Positions 26,158 through 37,270 of a DNA stretch of 64,000 bases are shown here, one piece after another. Source of the stretch: Neurospora tetraspora (lineage: Eukaryota > Ascomycota > Sordariomycetes > Sordariales > Sordariaceae). Within the stretch, counting starts at the first letter, position 1, and every line of letters starts with the position of its first letter. The stretch lies in NCBI RefSeq assembly GCF_033439725.1, contig NW_026944383.1, positions 4,526,001 through 4,590,000 on the forward strand, in the 5' to 3' direction. The notes under the pieces were generated by a model, which was given only the letters and a program-made list of their open reading frames with translations, had not been told where the DNA came from and made no database searches. The translations under genes and the position numbers were made by a program.

Positions 26158-28309
26158 TACTATAACGTATATAGAAATATAAATTTATATTATACTTGTT
26201 TAATAATAATTAATGTTAGGGAAATTATAGTAATTACCTATTTAAAATTAGTATCGTTTATATAGGACTAGTTTAGAATTAATTATAAATAAGTTCGTAA
26301 ATAATAGTTATAAAAGTTATTAATTTATATTCGTTTATTTTTAGATTATTAAAAATAATAAATAAGCGCCTATTTTATATTAGTATTAATTTTGAAAAAT
26401 TAGTTTGAAATTAAATGCGAACTAATTCAGAATGAGTCTACCTATTGAAATTTTACAAAAATTTTATCTAAAAGCTTTTTTAAGAACTACTTATTAATTA
26501 ATATTGAAATTTAAAATTATATTTAATTAGATGTAATATAAAGAAATTATTTCGGAATTAAATAATTCTTAAGCTATTATTACAATTTAAAATTATATAG
26601 GAATTAAATTAATAAAGATTAATATATTTATTAAATTTATTTTATATAAAAGAAATTGTTTAAGAGTTAATTCGCTACTAATTTATTATTATTAATTAAA
26701 ATTAATTACGAACTTATCTAGAATTAGTTTACGTCTTTATTAATAAAGTATTTAAAGACTAATTCAAAATCCATTCCGTATATATATATTACTTGTTATT
26801 AATATTAAATTTAAATTATTATATTATTTTAACTATTTACTATATTTATAACCCAATTAAAACTAACCTAATTATATACTATAATAAATAACTAATCGGA
26901 TTAAATATTTAATTTAGAATCAATTCAAAACTAAATACATTATATTATTTTAATTATTTATTAGAAATCTCGCAACTAATACCGATTTTAAATTAATTTA
27001 ATACAATGTATAAATGGCCAACTAATTGTAATTAATATTATTATTTAGACTATAATAGGACTAAAAGTTTATAATCGATGCCGAATTAATACCGAATTTA
27101 TCCCGTATCAATTTACGTTTTAAATATAATTATTAGTTATAATAATTAATAAGTATAATTGTTAATAAATTAATTTTAAACGACGACGAGTATTTTAATT
27201 AGTAAATAAGAGAAATAATTAAAGAAAGGTATAAATTTCGAATAAATTCCTAAATTGATTAAAATTAATTTTTATTTTAATATTTATTTTCTTTTTCTAT
27301 CTTTAATCCTCTTCTACTTTTACCTAAAATAAATATAGAATTTATTCATAATTCGTTTACCTCTAATGTATTATAGCGCTAATATATTAATTGTTAAATA
27401 CTTTTAAACATTATAATAATAAAAGATTAAAAGGGCTTTTACTATTTAATTAAAATGAAGTAAATAATAACTTATATTTAATTTATAATAAATTCGGAAC
27501 TAATTCTAATATAAGATTTTTAGGACGGAAAGTTGATTATTTATTTAGGTTAAGTATATTACCGAATTCGAATTGGTGAAGATTTATATATTAATATAGT
27601 AAATAATTATATTTAATATTCCCGAACGAGTTTATAATTAATTACGAATTGGTTTAATAATAATTTTATAACTGAAGTACTCTTTTGAAGTATATTAGGC
27701 GGTATTGCGATAAAAGAAATAAATTCTATAAAATTGCTTCCTAAAATAGCGTTAATAAAAATAGTGTTATAAGGAAGGGGTTTAAATTAGATATCGAAGT
27801 TCGCTAAGAAATTAAAAGTGTGTAATTAAATTATAATTAATTATAAATAAGTTTGGAACTAATTCCTTATAACCTTTTATTTTTAGTTTATTAAATACTA
27901 TAATAATTTTCTTATTGGCAAAATTATAATTATTAAGAAGGAAATAAAGAAATTACTATTTACAAAATAATAATAAAAGTGGTAAAAAGTCTTAAAATGA
28001 TTAGTAGAAGTAAGAGTTTTAAAAGTGTAAAGAGTAAAGGAATATGTAGAAGTAAAGGATAATAGAGTTTTATCCTCTTTATTACTTTTATAAATTAATA
28101 AAAGGTAATTATAATTCCGTTTAGAATTAATTTCTAATTACTTCTATATTAATTATAATTTAAGGTCCGGATATCCCTTTAATTATAACAAAATAGTAAA
28201 AAGTATCAACGATAATATTTCTAACAGTTTATTTTTCCTTAGAGAAATATATAATTAGTTACTTATTTTTGTAGAGGAAGTATTAATTCGGAATCGGTTA
28301 TAAATTAAT

Positions 28310-28790
28310 ACTATTACCCCCGAATTATTTAATTAAGGGGAGGATATATTAATTCGGAATCTATTATAAATTAATATTATTACCCTTAAATTATTCAATT
28401 AAAAGGAAAAACCTCTATTTAATTAAGGAAAAGTAAAACCTATTTAGAATTTATTATAAATTAATATTATTACCCCCGAACTATTTAATTAAAGGGAGGT
28501 AAAGTTTATTCGGAAATAGTTACGAACTAATATTGTTACCCCCGAGCTATTTAATTAAGGGGAGGAATCTTTATTTAATTAGAGAAAGGTAGAACGTATT
28601 CGGAATTTATTATAAATTAATATTATTACCCCCGAATTATTTAATTGAAGAGAGGTAGAGTTTATTTGGAAATAGTTACGAATTAGTATTATTACCCCCG
28701 AATTATTTAATTAAAGAGAAGTAAAGTTTGTTCGGAAACGGTTGCGAATTAGTATTATTACTCCCGAATTATTTAGTAGGAAGGGATTTT
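28310..28790. repeat. Minisatellite of at least seven units with alternating spacing
   Basis: A core reading approximately ATTATTACCCCCGAATTATT, followed by TAATTAA and a G/A-rich run, recurs at about 28311, 28375, 28465, 28531, 28621, 28687 and 28752. Spacings are about 64, 90, 66, 90, 66 and 65. The extra roughly 25 bp in the longer units is a T/A run plus AATTAGGAAA-like sequence. Unit differences are largely C/T and G/A. Confidence 0.8.
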
Positions 28791-31210
28791 TATTTAATTA
28801 AAAAGAGGTAGAATTTACTATAAATATTTACTTTCTTAAAACTTATTTATATTTCACCTTTTTAATTAAGTTTGATTTTTTACTAATATAGGATTATATA
28901 GAGAGGTAACTCTCAATAATTTTAATATCCTTTTCTAGTATTAGTATAAAATAAATTTTAAAATAATTCTTGACGGATTTTTGACTAATAATATATTATT
29001 TATAGAATTTAAATACTATTGGATATATATATATATATATATATAAATATTTTTATTATTAAATTTAAAATAATAATTTAAAAATTAAATTTTCTCTTCT
29101 TTATTAATTTTTATATAGCGAGGGTATTATTAAATATAAAATATAATTTGTTTTTATTATATAAAGGAAATAATAAGAATATATATAATTAGGGTAGTTT
29201 ATAGGATGTAAATGAAATTATGTAAATTAATATATTATAATAGAATTTAAATTAGAATTAGATTATAATTAATATGATTAAATTAATAAAATTTAATAAT
29301 AATATTAATAATAATAATAAATATAATATAATTTATTTCAATATAATATATAATATAATAATAGATATTAGTATTCTTTAAATAATAGGTAGGGTTATAT
29401 AAATTGAATTTCTTTAATTTATTAAAATTAAAGAATATAATTTATAAAAAATTTAAAAACTTAAACCTTTTTATACCAAATTATATAATTATATACTTTT
29501 TTACTTTATTTTAAAGAATAATTATAATTAATTATATATTTCATAAAATTTTATAAATAATATTTAATAGAATTAGTCTTAAATTAGTCCTTTCTTAGTC
29601 CTTAACGGGTTCCGAATTAATCTTTCCAATTAAATATTACTATATTATTAAATTTATATTTAAAAATTCATTAGTATTATATAGTAGAATATGAAATTTA
29701 CTAATAACTACAAATATAATATAGAATTAATATATTAAAGGATTTAACCGGTTATAATTAAATATTAAATTATAATAATTGATTTAGGATTACATTTAAA
29801 TAAATTTGTAATTAATTTTAATTTTAAGGAAGTATTAATAATTTATTTTTTAGTAACGTTCATTATTAAACGAGTACTAAAGTTATCTTTAACCTCCGGC
29901 TTAAAAGGGAAATGTTTTTATATCTTGTATTCCTTTTCTTCGTCTTTAAGAGGACGCTTAATTCTAGGGCCTAAATTGGTTCTATATTAATTTTAAATGA
30001 ATTTAAAATAGGTTAAAAATCTTATATAAAATACTAAATTTAGTACAACCCAGATACTTCTAAACCTTTATATCCTTAATTATAAATTTATTAAGGACGT
30101 TTTTAATAAAGGCCTTCCTTACTTAATAGTACGAAAGTTAAATCTAAATTAAATTCTATATTAATTTGTAATTAGTTTTAAACAAATTTAGATTATTTAC
30201 TATACTATTTTTATTCTAAATTAATTAATGGGTAGAAGAAGTTTTTACTTTCTTCTTTAGAGAATGAACTATTTTATTATCTTTATTGTTTTTATTGCTA
30301 CTTTTGTTATTTTTATTTATAATACGCTTCTTCGCTAAAGCCTTTCCTTTCTTCTGGTAGGAAGGAGGGGCTAGGGTTAAATTAGCGCCCGAATTAATTC
30401 GGATTCGTCGTTCTTATTATCAATAAATTTTATTAAATGAATGTAGTAGTCTATTTTAAATTAATTTCGAATAAGTTAGGGATTAGTTTATAATTAATTA
30501 TTTATTAATAAATTCCTAATTCTCTTTTAAAGAGGGGCTACTAACGCTATTACTTTTAATAATAATTTTGGTTTTATTAAGTAGTTTATACTTTGTTATA
30601 TACTTGCGTAAATTGGAAATTAAGTTCTACTTATATTAAAAAAAAGGAAAAAAAAGAAATTAGTATAATATTAATTAGGGATTAGTAATTAATAAATTAT
30701 AAATAAATATAATTTACAACGTCGGTGTATATAGTGCTACCGGGCTTTTTAAAATGGTAAAAGAGTTTGTTAGTAGCAATTTAGACCTCACTATTTTAAA
30801 ATAGGTTAAGAATTAGTTTTAAATTAGTTGTAGATTAATAATGAATTAAATTTATATTATTAAAGGTAAAAGGAAGGAAATTCTTTAAATGCTTTTTTAA
30901 AGTAATACAATATTAATAAGTATTATATTTAGAATAGTTAGGGGCTATAATTCTAATTGGTCTTTAATTAGTATTGGATTAGTATTATTAAATATTAGTA
31001 TTTTTAAATTAAAGTAAAAAAAATCTGAAAGATTTCTAGGAAAAATCTGAAAAGAATTTAAGAAAGATATTATACGTACCGGAATCGAAATAAAGTTAAT
31101 ATAGGAAGAAAAGAGGAGAAGGTTTAAATTTAAAAATGAAATTCCAAGAGGGATTTTATACTTAAAAATTCTGCTAAAGGTAGTATATTACGCTAATTAT
31201 ATTATATAAT

Positions 31211-31290
31211 TATATACGTAATATTGTATATAATATTGTATATAATATTGTATATCATATTATATATGATATTGTATGTGATATGTGATT
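31211..31290. repeat. TA-rich 12-bp tandem array
   Basis: TAATATTGTATA-type units repeat about four times, then shift to TATCATATTATATATGATAT and GTGATATGTG variants with local palindromes. It is low complexity inside RIP DNA and is listed as a repeat only. Confidence 0.6.
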
Positions 31291-32460
31291 AAATAATATT
31301 AAATTTACAAAACAATCGATAATTACTAATTTTATAATTAATATATAACTAATTTAAAATTAATCTAATAAACCAATAATATGAATAATGATTTATTTGG
31401 GCGTATTACTATTATAGTTTAAAATATATAGTAAATTAAAATTTAGTCATAAGTATTTATCTATCCTTTATTATAGAAATAATTAATTCTATATATATAT
31501 AAATTTCTTAAAAAATTAAATTCATTTTGAAATAAATTTATATATATTAATATAATATGGTTAATATAAAGATTATTTAATATTCTATATTACATTTATT
31601 ATATTCGTTTAGTTAGCCTTAAGTATTATATTTTAATTCCCTTTTTTATATTTCTATACTTTTATATATAATTTAATTATAATTTTAATTATAAATTCCA
31701 TAATATAATCAAAAGTAAAATATTCTCTACATAATAGCAATTTAAAAACCTATATTAAAAGGAAAGTATAAAACTTTAATATATATATCCAAAGAAATAT
31801 TTAATATAATTAATATACGTAACGTTAATTATTAATTTTCTAATATTATTTAAATTATAAGAAGACTTGTTCAGAACTAGTTCTAAAGGCGTTAAACTAA
31901 TATCTTTATAATAAAGGCACTATTTAGGATTATATACTTATTAATTATTAAATTTATTATAAAAAATAATTATAATAGTCCTTTAAAATACAAATTCTTT
32001 ATTTAGTAAATTATTAATAGTATTTTCACTATTTCTATTAAATAGGTTTTTATTATATACTTTTTTATAAATAAAAAGAATTTATTTAAATTTTCTATAT
32101 AAATGTTATTTATTAATCTATTTTCTAATATAAAGTATTATATTAATATAATTATACTATAGTAACTATAAAATATAGTAAGATTAATAAAGTATAAATT
32201 ATTATTTTATTTAATTAAATTAACTAAGCAAAGATATGTTCCTAACTAATTCCTAACTAGTTTATATTTATTATATTAAAGTCTAGTATTTGTATAGTAC
32301 ATTCTAAATGTACTAAAGTATAATTAATTCCGAACTAGTTCCTAACTAATCTAGTAAAATCTTTTCATTTGCAACAATTAGAAATAGTCAAAATCAATTG
32401 TTAAGGCTTCCGAAGTCGGCTGGATTTTGCTTACGGTGTAGGGCGATACCCTTGTCGCAG

Positions 32461-32527
32461 TCTTGGCGCTCCGATTAGGGGCCGAGGTCAGACCCATGTG
32501 TGAGGTGACCCGGGCACTCTGGACCCA
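32461..32527 (-). repeat. Right terminal inverted repeat
   Basis: Reverse complement of the left end: TCTTGGCGCTCCGATT, GGGCCGAGGTCA and CATGTGTGAGGTGA read on the + strand. Unlike the interior it kept normal G+C content. Confidence 0.75.
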
Positions 32528-33033
32528 ACTGCCCTGTTGTGCCTGTGCTGGGGTACGTACCCGCCCAGCGCATGCCATGCCAGCGTCCTGATCCCCGCAG
32601 GAGCCGACCACTCTGTGACACCAAGGACACTGCCACTGCCACCTCCTAACCAGCCCGTTAGGTAAATGCTTCATACAACCACCGACTGGCGATATCTCCT
32701 AAATACACACAAACCACACGTTGCCGTCATCTCATCACCTTGAGGATTCGTTATCGAGCGTTACGCGATCCCGGATCCTTTTACACGAACCGGTCGATTA
32801 CCTGATTCGACAGCCTGGCCACCTCCATACCGTACATCCACTCTCCCCGCCGACCCATTTCCACGATTCCCGCTCGTAATTAGCGATTCCAGGCCAATCT
32901 TACTCTCGACAACTCTCGCCGTCATCCCTCTCTGTCTTCAGCCGTCGCTTTCAGTACTTGTGCTTCCTCTTGCAACCAAGAATCACCACCCGCCGTTTCC
33001 GAGACAACCACAAGTGACCAACCAGTAGTAACC
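32528..33033. other. Upstream/5' UTR region of the ankyrin gene
   Basis: About 500 bp between the right inverted repeat and the start codon. The last 250 bp are C/A/T-rich leader-like sequence. A small minus frame at 32378-32674 crosses the repeat and has no motif. Confidence 0.45.
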
Positions 33034-33782
33034 ATGGCCGGAAAGGACGAAGAACACGAGGTTCGTATCACACAAGCGCTCTCTCTCCTCTCCCCGTCAC
33101 GCCTGTCCTCCGCCCTTCCGGCGCGAACTACTACACTACAGACAACCCAAAAAGCTAACCTTCCTTCTCACCCAAAAAACAGGGCGCCTCCGTCTCCGAG
33201 CAGCTCATCGAAGCCTGCCGGCGCAACAACACCGACCTCCTCTCCGAGATCCTCTCAGACAAATCCGACGACGAGATCGCCTCCCTCCTCAACACCACGA
33301 CCACAGTAATGGGCAACCACCTCTACCACGAAGCCGCCCTCCGGGGCAACTACGAGATCATCGACATGCTCCTCGACCAACCAGGCTTCGAATGCGACCC
33401 CGTCAACCGACTCGAGGGCGACACCCCCCTGCACAGCGCGATCCGGTGGATCAACAGCGAGCCCGAGGCGCAGCGCGAGTTCGGCAACGAGCTGGTGGAC
33501 ATGATGCTGGAGGCTGGGTCGAACCCGCGCGTGAAGAATAAGGGCGGGCTGACGGCGTTGCAGCTGGTGGATCCGCGGAACAAGGAGCTGAGGGAGCTGA
33601 TACAGAAGCATGAGTACGCGCTGCTGAACGCGGGCGATTTTGTCAGTGCGGAGGATGTTAAGCCACAGCAGGGCCAGCAGGCTGTTTTGGATGTGGAGGA
33701 GGAGGAGGATGACGCTGAGTTCAGTGGGAGTGATGATGAGGAAAGAGCTGAGTGGGAGAGGAGGAGGGCGGCGAGGAAGTGA
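33034..33782 (+). CDS. Small ankyrin-repeat protein (Yar1-like)
   Basis: Exons 33034-33060 (27 nt) and 33183-33782, with a gttcgt donor and a ctaac branch before aacag, give 208 residues. The ankyrin region spans about 48-150 and includes NHLYHEAALRGNYEIIDMLL, GDTPLHSAI and GGLTALQL. An acidic segment (DVEEEEDDAEF, about 178 onward) precedes a basic C-terminal end, RRRAARK. Size and layout resemble fungal Yar1, the cytoplasmic chaperone that escorts ribosomal protein uS3 to the nucleus. Ankyrin proteins are easily confused, so the role is inferred and the name withheld. It converges on the thaumatin-like gene. Confidence 0.8.
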
Positions 33783-34510
33783 AGGGGTTCAAGGTCTTGC
33801 TCAAGGGATGAAAGAGGACTTGTTGGGACTTCTTTCTGAGCCATGTCAATATACCCGAAGAGACACCGGGCCATCATACAAGACAGCAGCTGCGTGGAGC
33901 CGCGGACCGAACGGCGCTGTTGGTATTTGGGTTGTCTCTTACAGCCCATATATATAGGGTTGGTATAGATATCTGGTTGCCGTACGGTTGGATTTATGCT
34001 TTGTGCTTATTGCAGCATGTAAAGCAAGCGACATCACTAGAGTCTAGAGCAGAGCAAGGGTTCTGATACAGATAGGGAAGTTGGAGATATCAGATCAATA
34101 GTTAATCAACATATACGTGATCTTACCTAACTCGATAGACCGAAGACAGGGGTCTGTTGCTTCTTAAGCGTTGTTTACTTTTCCAGCAAAACACATCTGA
34201 GGAAAACGTGAAGTACTGGTGATAAAAGAGTCTTTTAGGGTATAAGACTAGGTAGGTAGTACAAAACAACATCTATCAACCTCTAGTTCCCATCCTTACC
34301 AAACCATTCAGTTTCAATCCAGCATGCAGTATAGAACTCAACAGGTCCAAGCAGGTGATAACCAAAGCCAAAGAGAAAAACAAAAGAGCGTGTCGAACGC
34401 CAAGCCATGAAGAAAATAGGGGTATAATGTCATGTCAACAAAGGGATCTTCAACCTCTAGGACACTCTCCAACTGCTTAACAAGGTGAGCAAAACAAGCC
34501 CAGCTTCTCA
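33783..34510. other. Convergent intergenic region
   Basis: About 730 bp with the 3' UTRs of the ankyrin gene and of the thaumatin-like gene. No further gene seen. Confidence 0.5.
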
Positions 34511-36121
34511 TCAAAAGAGGACGACAGCCATATAAAGAAGGGGTACAACCCCCAACGCCCCCAGACTTGGCCGGATAGTCATCCCCGCACCACTCGACCC
34601 CTTCGGATTAACACTCTCAATATACGTCCGATTCTGCACCCTCTCCAAAATCTCCCTCGTCAGTCCCCCACCACTGGCTATCGTCCTCAACTCTTCCCCA
34701 AAGATCCTCAGAATGTTCGTGCTCCTGCCCCTCGGACAAAACACCACCTCCCACCCGCCTCCATTAGGAATAATGAACGTGCTGGTCTGATCATCAAACG
34801 CATAGCTGTACGCGTCCGGACACACCGTCTTCGCGTTCTCGCTGTACAGACTCGGGGTACAAACGCTCGGATCGTCGTACTCGCCCGTGCAGCAATCCTC
34901 GGGGTTCCCCGTCGCCGCACAGGCCGACAGGCACGGGTCAAAGACGGGGCGCTGGATCGAGTCGTCCGGGTACGGGTAGATGCCGTCGCCCGGCTTCGAG
35001 GGCGGGTATTTTTGCAGGTCCCAGGGACACCAGCCGCCGACGGTGGGGTTGGTTTGGTCCGGTTCCCAGGGGATGGGGAAGGTCTTGTTGGTGTAGTAGA
35101 GCCCTGATCTAGAGGGCGGGTCGAGAAAGCCGGCTGAGGCGATGCAGACGCAGTTGGTTAGGTTTGGAGGGATCCAGGTTGTGTTGGCGGCGGGGATGTA
35201 GATGATGCCGAGGGGCAGGTTGTAGCCGTCGACGAGAGAGATGTCGTAGAAGGTCTGGTCGGAGTTTATTCCGCCGATCAAGTTGAATTCGGCGAGGGTT
35301 ACTGGGACTTGGCCCTGTTGTGTTGTGAATTGTGTGAGTACTTGCTGAGTGATGACGGTAAACCAAGCATAGTGAACAGGGAAACTTACCGTAAACTCGC
35401 AGTTAAGCCTACCAAAGCAGTCTCCTGTCATGCACGCTGCGCCGTTCCCATTCACGCCGTTGAGGTTGCTCGGTCCCGTTCCCTCGTCGTTGAACGAGCA
35501 GTTGGTCCGTCCCCATACCCTGCCTTGCCAGTCGGGACTGACAAACAGTGGCTTCGTTTCGCCAGGAGCAAGCTCGAAGCCGCCAACTACAGGCCCGATA
35601 CCATTCTGCGTACCAATCCCGGGCCATATCGTATCAGGGCAGCTGTTGGTGATGACAATCGGTATAGGGGTCGGGTTTGGCGGGGTCGAGGTCGGATGCG
35701 AAGTGCCCTTTATCGTAGAGCTAGGGGGTATAGGTACAGAGGAGGCGATCGATGTAGTGCCCTTTATCGTAGAGCTAGGGGGTATAGGTACAGAGGAGGC
35801 GATCGATGTAGGACTGACAGCGGGAGGAGGCTTCGACGTAGGAGCAACAGCAGGAGGAGGCTTCGAAGTGGGACTCACGATAGGAGCCTTTGAGACGAAC
35901 GTTGTAGGGAGGCGAGTTGAGTTGAAGCTTTGGGCTGCCACGCCGGTGGTTTGTCCATGGAGGATAAGCAAGAAGCCCAGAGCACCTCTCATGTAGCTTC
36001 CAAGACTGCCCCCGTGATGTTGTTTGTAGGTGGAGGGCGAGTGGCCTTCGATATCCGGTTTCGGTTTTCGGATACCCTTCTGACCAGGCGCAATGATGGT
36101 AGGTGACTTTTCGATGACCAT
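34511..36121 (-). CDS. Thaumatin-like surface protein with probable GPI anchor
   Basis: Exons 36121-35390 and 35314-34511 give 511 residues. The intron (gtaagt...cag, 75 bp) is a multiple of three without a stop, so retention would add 25 residues. Splicing restores TGDCFGRLNCEFT/GQVPVTLAEF, the thaumatin-family pattern. The osmotin-like domain runs from about residue 148 to 400: ITNSCPDTIWPGIGT, CMTGDC, YDISLVDGYNLP, then Cys-rich CLSACAATGNPEDCC, CPDAYSYAFDD. A Pro/Ser/Thr stalk (about 70-145) precedes it and includes two exact 18-residue repeats. The C-terminus ends in a hydrophobic GPI-signal-like run after NPKGSSGAG. A signal peptide (MRGALGFLLILHG) starts only at M44 (36,0 kb; ATG at 35992), so that internal ATG may be the true start. 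Role: probably cell-wall glucan binding; inferred. Confidence 0.85.
   Translation of the reverse strand: MVIEKSPTIIAPGQKGIRKPKPDIEGHSPSTYKQHHGGSLGSYMRGALGFLLILHGQTTGVAAQSFNSTRLPTTFVSKAPIVSPTSKPPPAVAPTSKPPPAVSPTSIASSVPIPPSSTIKGTTSIASSVPIPPSSTIKGTSHPTSTPPNPTPIPIVITNSCPDTIWPGIGTQNGIGPVVGGFELAPGETKPLFVSPDWQGRVWGRTNCSFNDEGTGPSNLNGVNGNGAACMTGDCFGRLNCEFTVSFPVHYAWFTVITQQVLTQFTTQQGQVPVTLAEFNLIGGINSDQTFYDISLVDGYNLPLGIIYIPAANTTWIPPNLTNCVCIASAGFLDPPSRSGLYYTNKTFPIPWEPDQTNPTVGGWCPWDLQKYPPSKPGDGIYPYPDDSIQRPVFDPCLSACAATGNPEDCCTGEYDDPSVCTPSLYSENAKTVCPDAYSYAFDDQTSTFIIPNGGGWEVVFCPRGRSTNILRIFGEELRTIASGGGLTREILERVQNRTYIESVNPKGSSGAGMTIRPSLGALGVVPLLYMAVVLF
35703..35810. repeat. Perfect 54-bp tandem duplication
   Basis: Two identical adjacent 54-bp units (35703-35756 and 35757-35810) encode the repeated SIASSVPIPPSSTIKGT-type segment of the thaumatin-like protein's stalk. 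The perfect identity implies a recent duplication or ongoing length polymorphism. Confidence 0.92.
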
Positions 36122-37270
36122 GGTGTTGTTTGTCTTCTCGAGCGGTCACCAAGAGATGATCAAGTAGGAAGTGAAGGTAAAGTGGGCGGGATGATAATGC
36201 GCTCTGTCTCAGTGAGTATTTGCTAGTAAGGCGCCTTTGATGATGCAGCAAAAGGAGTATCCAAAATTTCCCTTGCGGAAGAAAACCAAAAACCACACCG
36301 GATGAAAGAAGGGAAGCGTCAAAACGACCGACGAGGCATGAAGGGTATAGAGCTATTTCGGAGATCTAGAGAATTGCTGTGAGGTGTATGATTTGTAGTG
36401 ATCATAAACTTGGGTAGGTTGAAAATGGACGACTAAAAGGAAAAGACAAGGCGATGTAGGTCCTCGCCAGGTTTCCAACTTCAGTCCATGTTGACTGAAG
36501 CTTGATACCCACCAACTGCTTCCAAGAACTGTAACAAGGCAAGAGATACCTGAGCTGAGGGAGCTGTCAGGAAGTAACGACTCATGATTCGCCGTTGTTC
36601 CGTGTGGTGGCCACCCTCCTTCATCACAGACGCCGAATGAGAAAGTTGAGAAGGAAGTCATTGCCAGGTTGATAAACACAATGAGGCAGGAACGGTTAAA
36701 GTCTTGGGCCCTTCCTTCATCGTGACCGGTACCATCCCATGTGCCATCTGCCATGCTAGAAGTACCCTTGGCAAACCTCCCACTGGGGCCTGGATCGCAC
36801 GGACCTCATCCAGTTTTCATATTCCCCCAGAGTGCCACTCGCAAACCCCGGATTTTCCAAGCGGCTGGGACAGGCACAGACCGTTAGGTGGGGGTTTGAC
36901 GTTGTCCGGTTCCACTATTAGGGCATTTTCACGTGCTGATGTCTCGACCGTGGACCGGCCCAAGAGGAAGAGCTCTGCTTCGTGGGTTGAAAAAACGAAG
37001 ACATATACACTTTCTGAAGGATGAATTAGATAGTATCTGTTTCGACTCGTATAGATTGCCCCCCTACTCACTCGTGTTTACTTGGGGCATCCAATCAGTC
37101 CCTATCTTATTCTCAACAACACCTCATCCCTGTTTGAAATGGTGGTCAACTCGCCTGCTGCTTTGACAATCCGCTGTCATGCTACGTTAAAAGGTATCAT
37201 TCAAGATCCGACATGAAAAAAGTTAAGAGAAAGAAAACTGTCACCCATCTACCCAGATACGACTCCCCTT
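36122..37270. other. Promoter of the thaumatin-like gene and 3' region of the Hsp70-like gene
   Basis: About 1.15 kb between two minus-strand genes. Short frames on both strands lack motifs. Nothing else supported. Confidence 0.5.

Larger units (their letters stand above)
26045..32527. mobile_element. RIP-degraded element or repeat cluster with terminal inverted repeats
   Basis: About 6.5 kb. The interior (about 26160-32380) is extremely AT-rich and has no sizeable open frame, as expected of RIP. The two GC-rich ends are inverted copies of each other (26045-26113 and 32461-32527). In the central 48 positions about 41 agree, and the mismatches are mostly C/T. The interior holds a minisatellite at 28.3-28.8 kb, a 12-bp TA-rich array at 31.2 kb and many degenerate GAACTAATTC-like words. 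Ends of this kind suggest a DNA transposon, but no transposase relic was recognised, so an inverted-repeat cluster that attracted RIP is also possible. Confidence 0.5.

Noticed and set aside
28310-28790. Possible CRISPR array
   Set aside because: Repeats are degenerate, spacers are themselves repeats, and the host is a eukaryote.
29000-29050. (AT)n run as an origin or hairpin
   Set aside because: Simple AT repeat inside RIP DNA; no associated origin motif.
32378-32674. 98-codon minus-strand frame over the right inverted repeat
   Set aside because: Spans the repeat itself and is rich in chance Cys/Trp; no mirrored frame at the left end.
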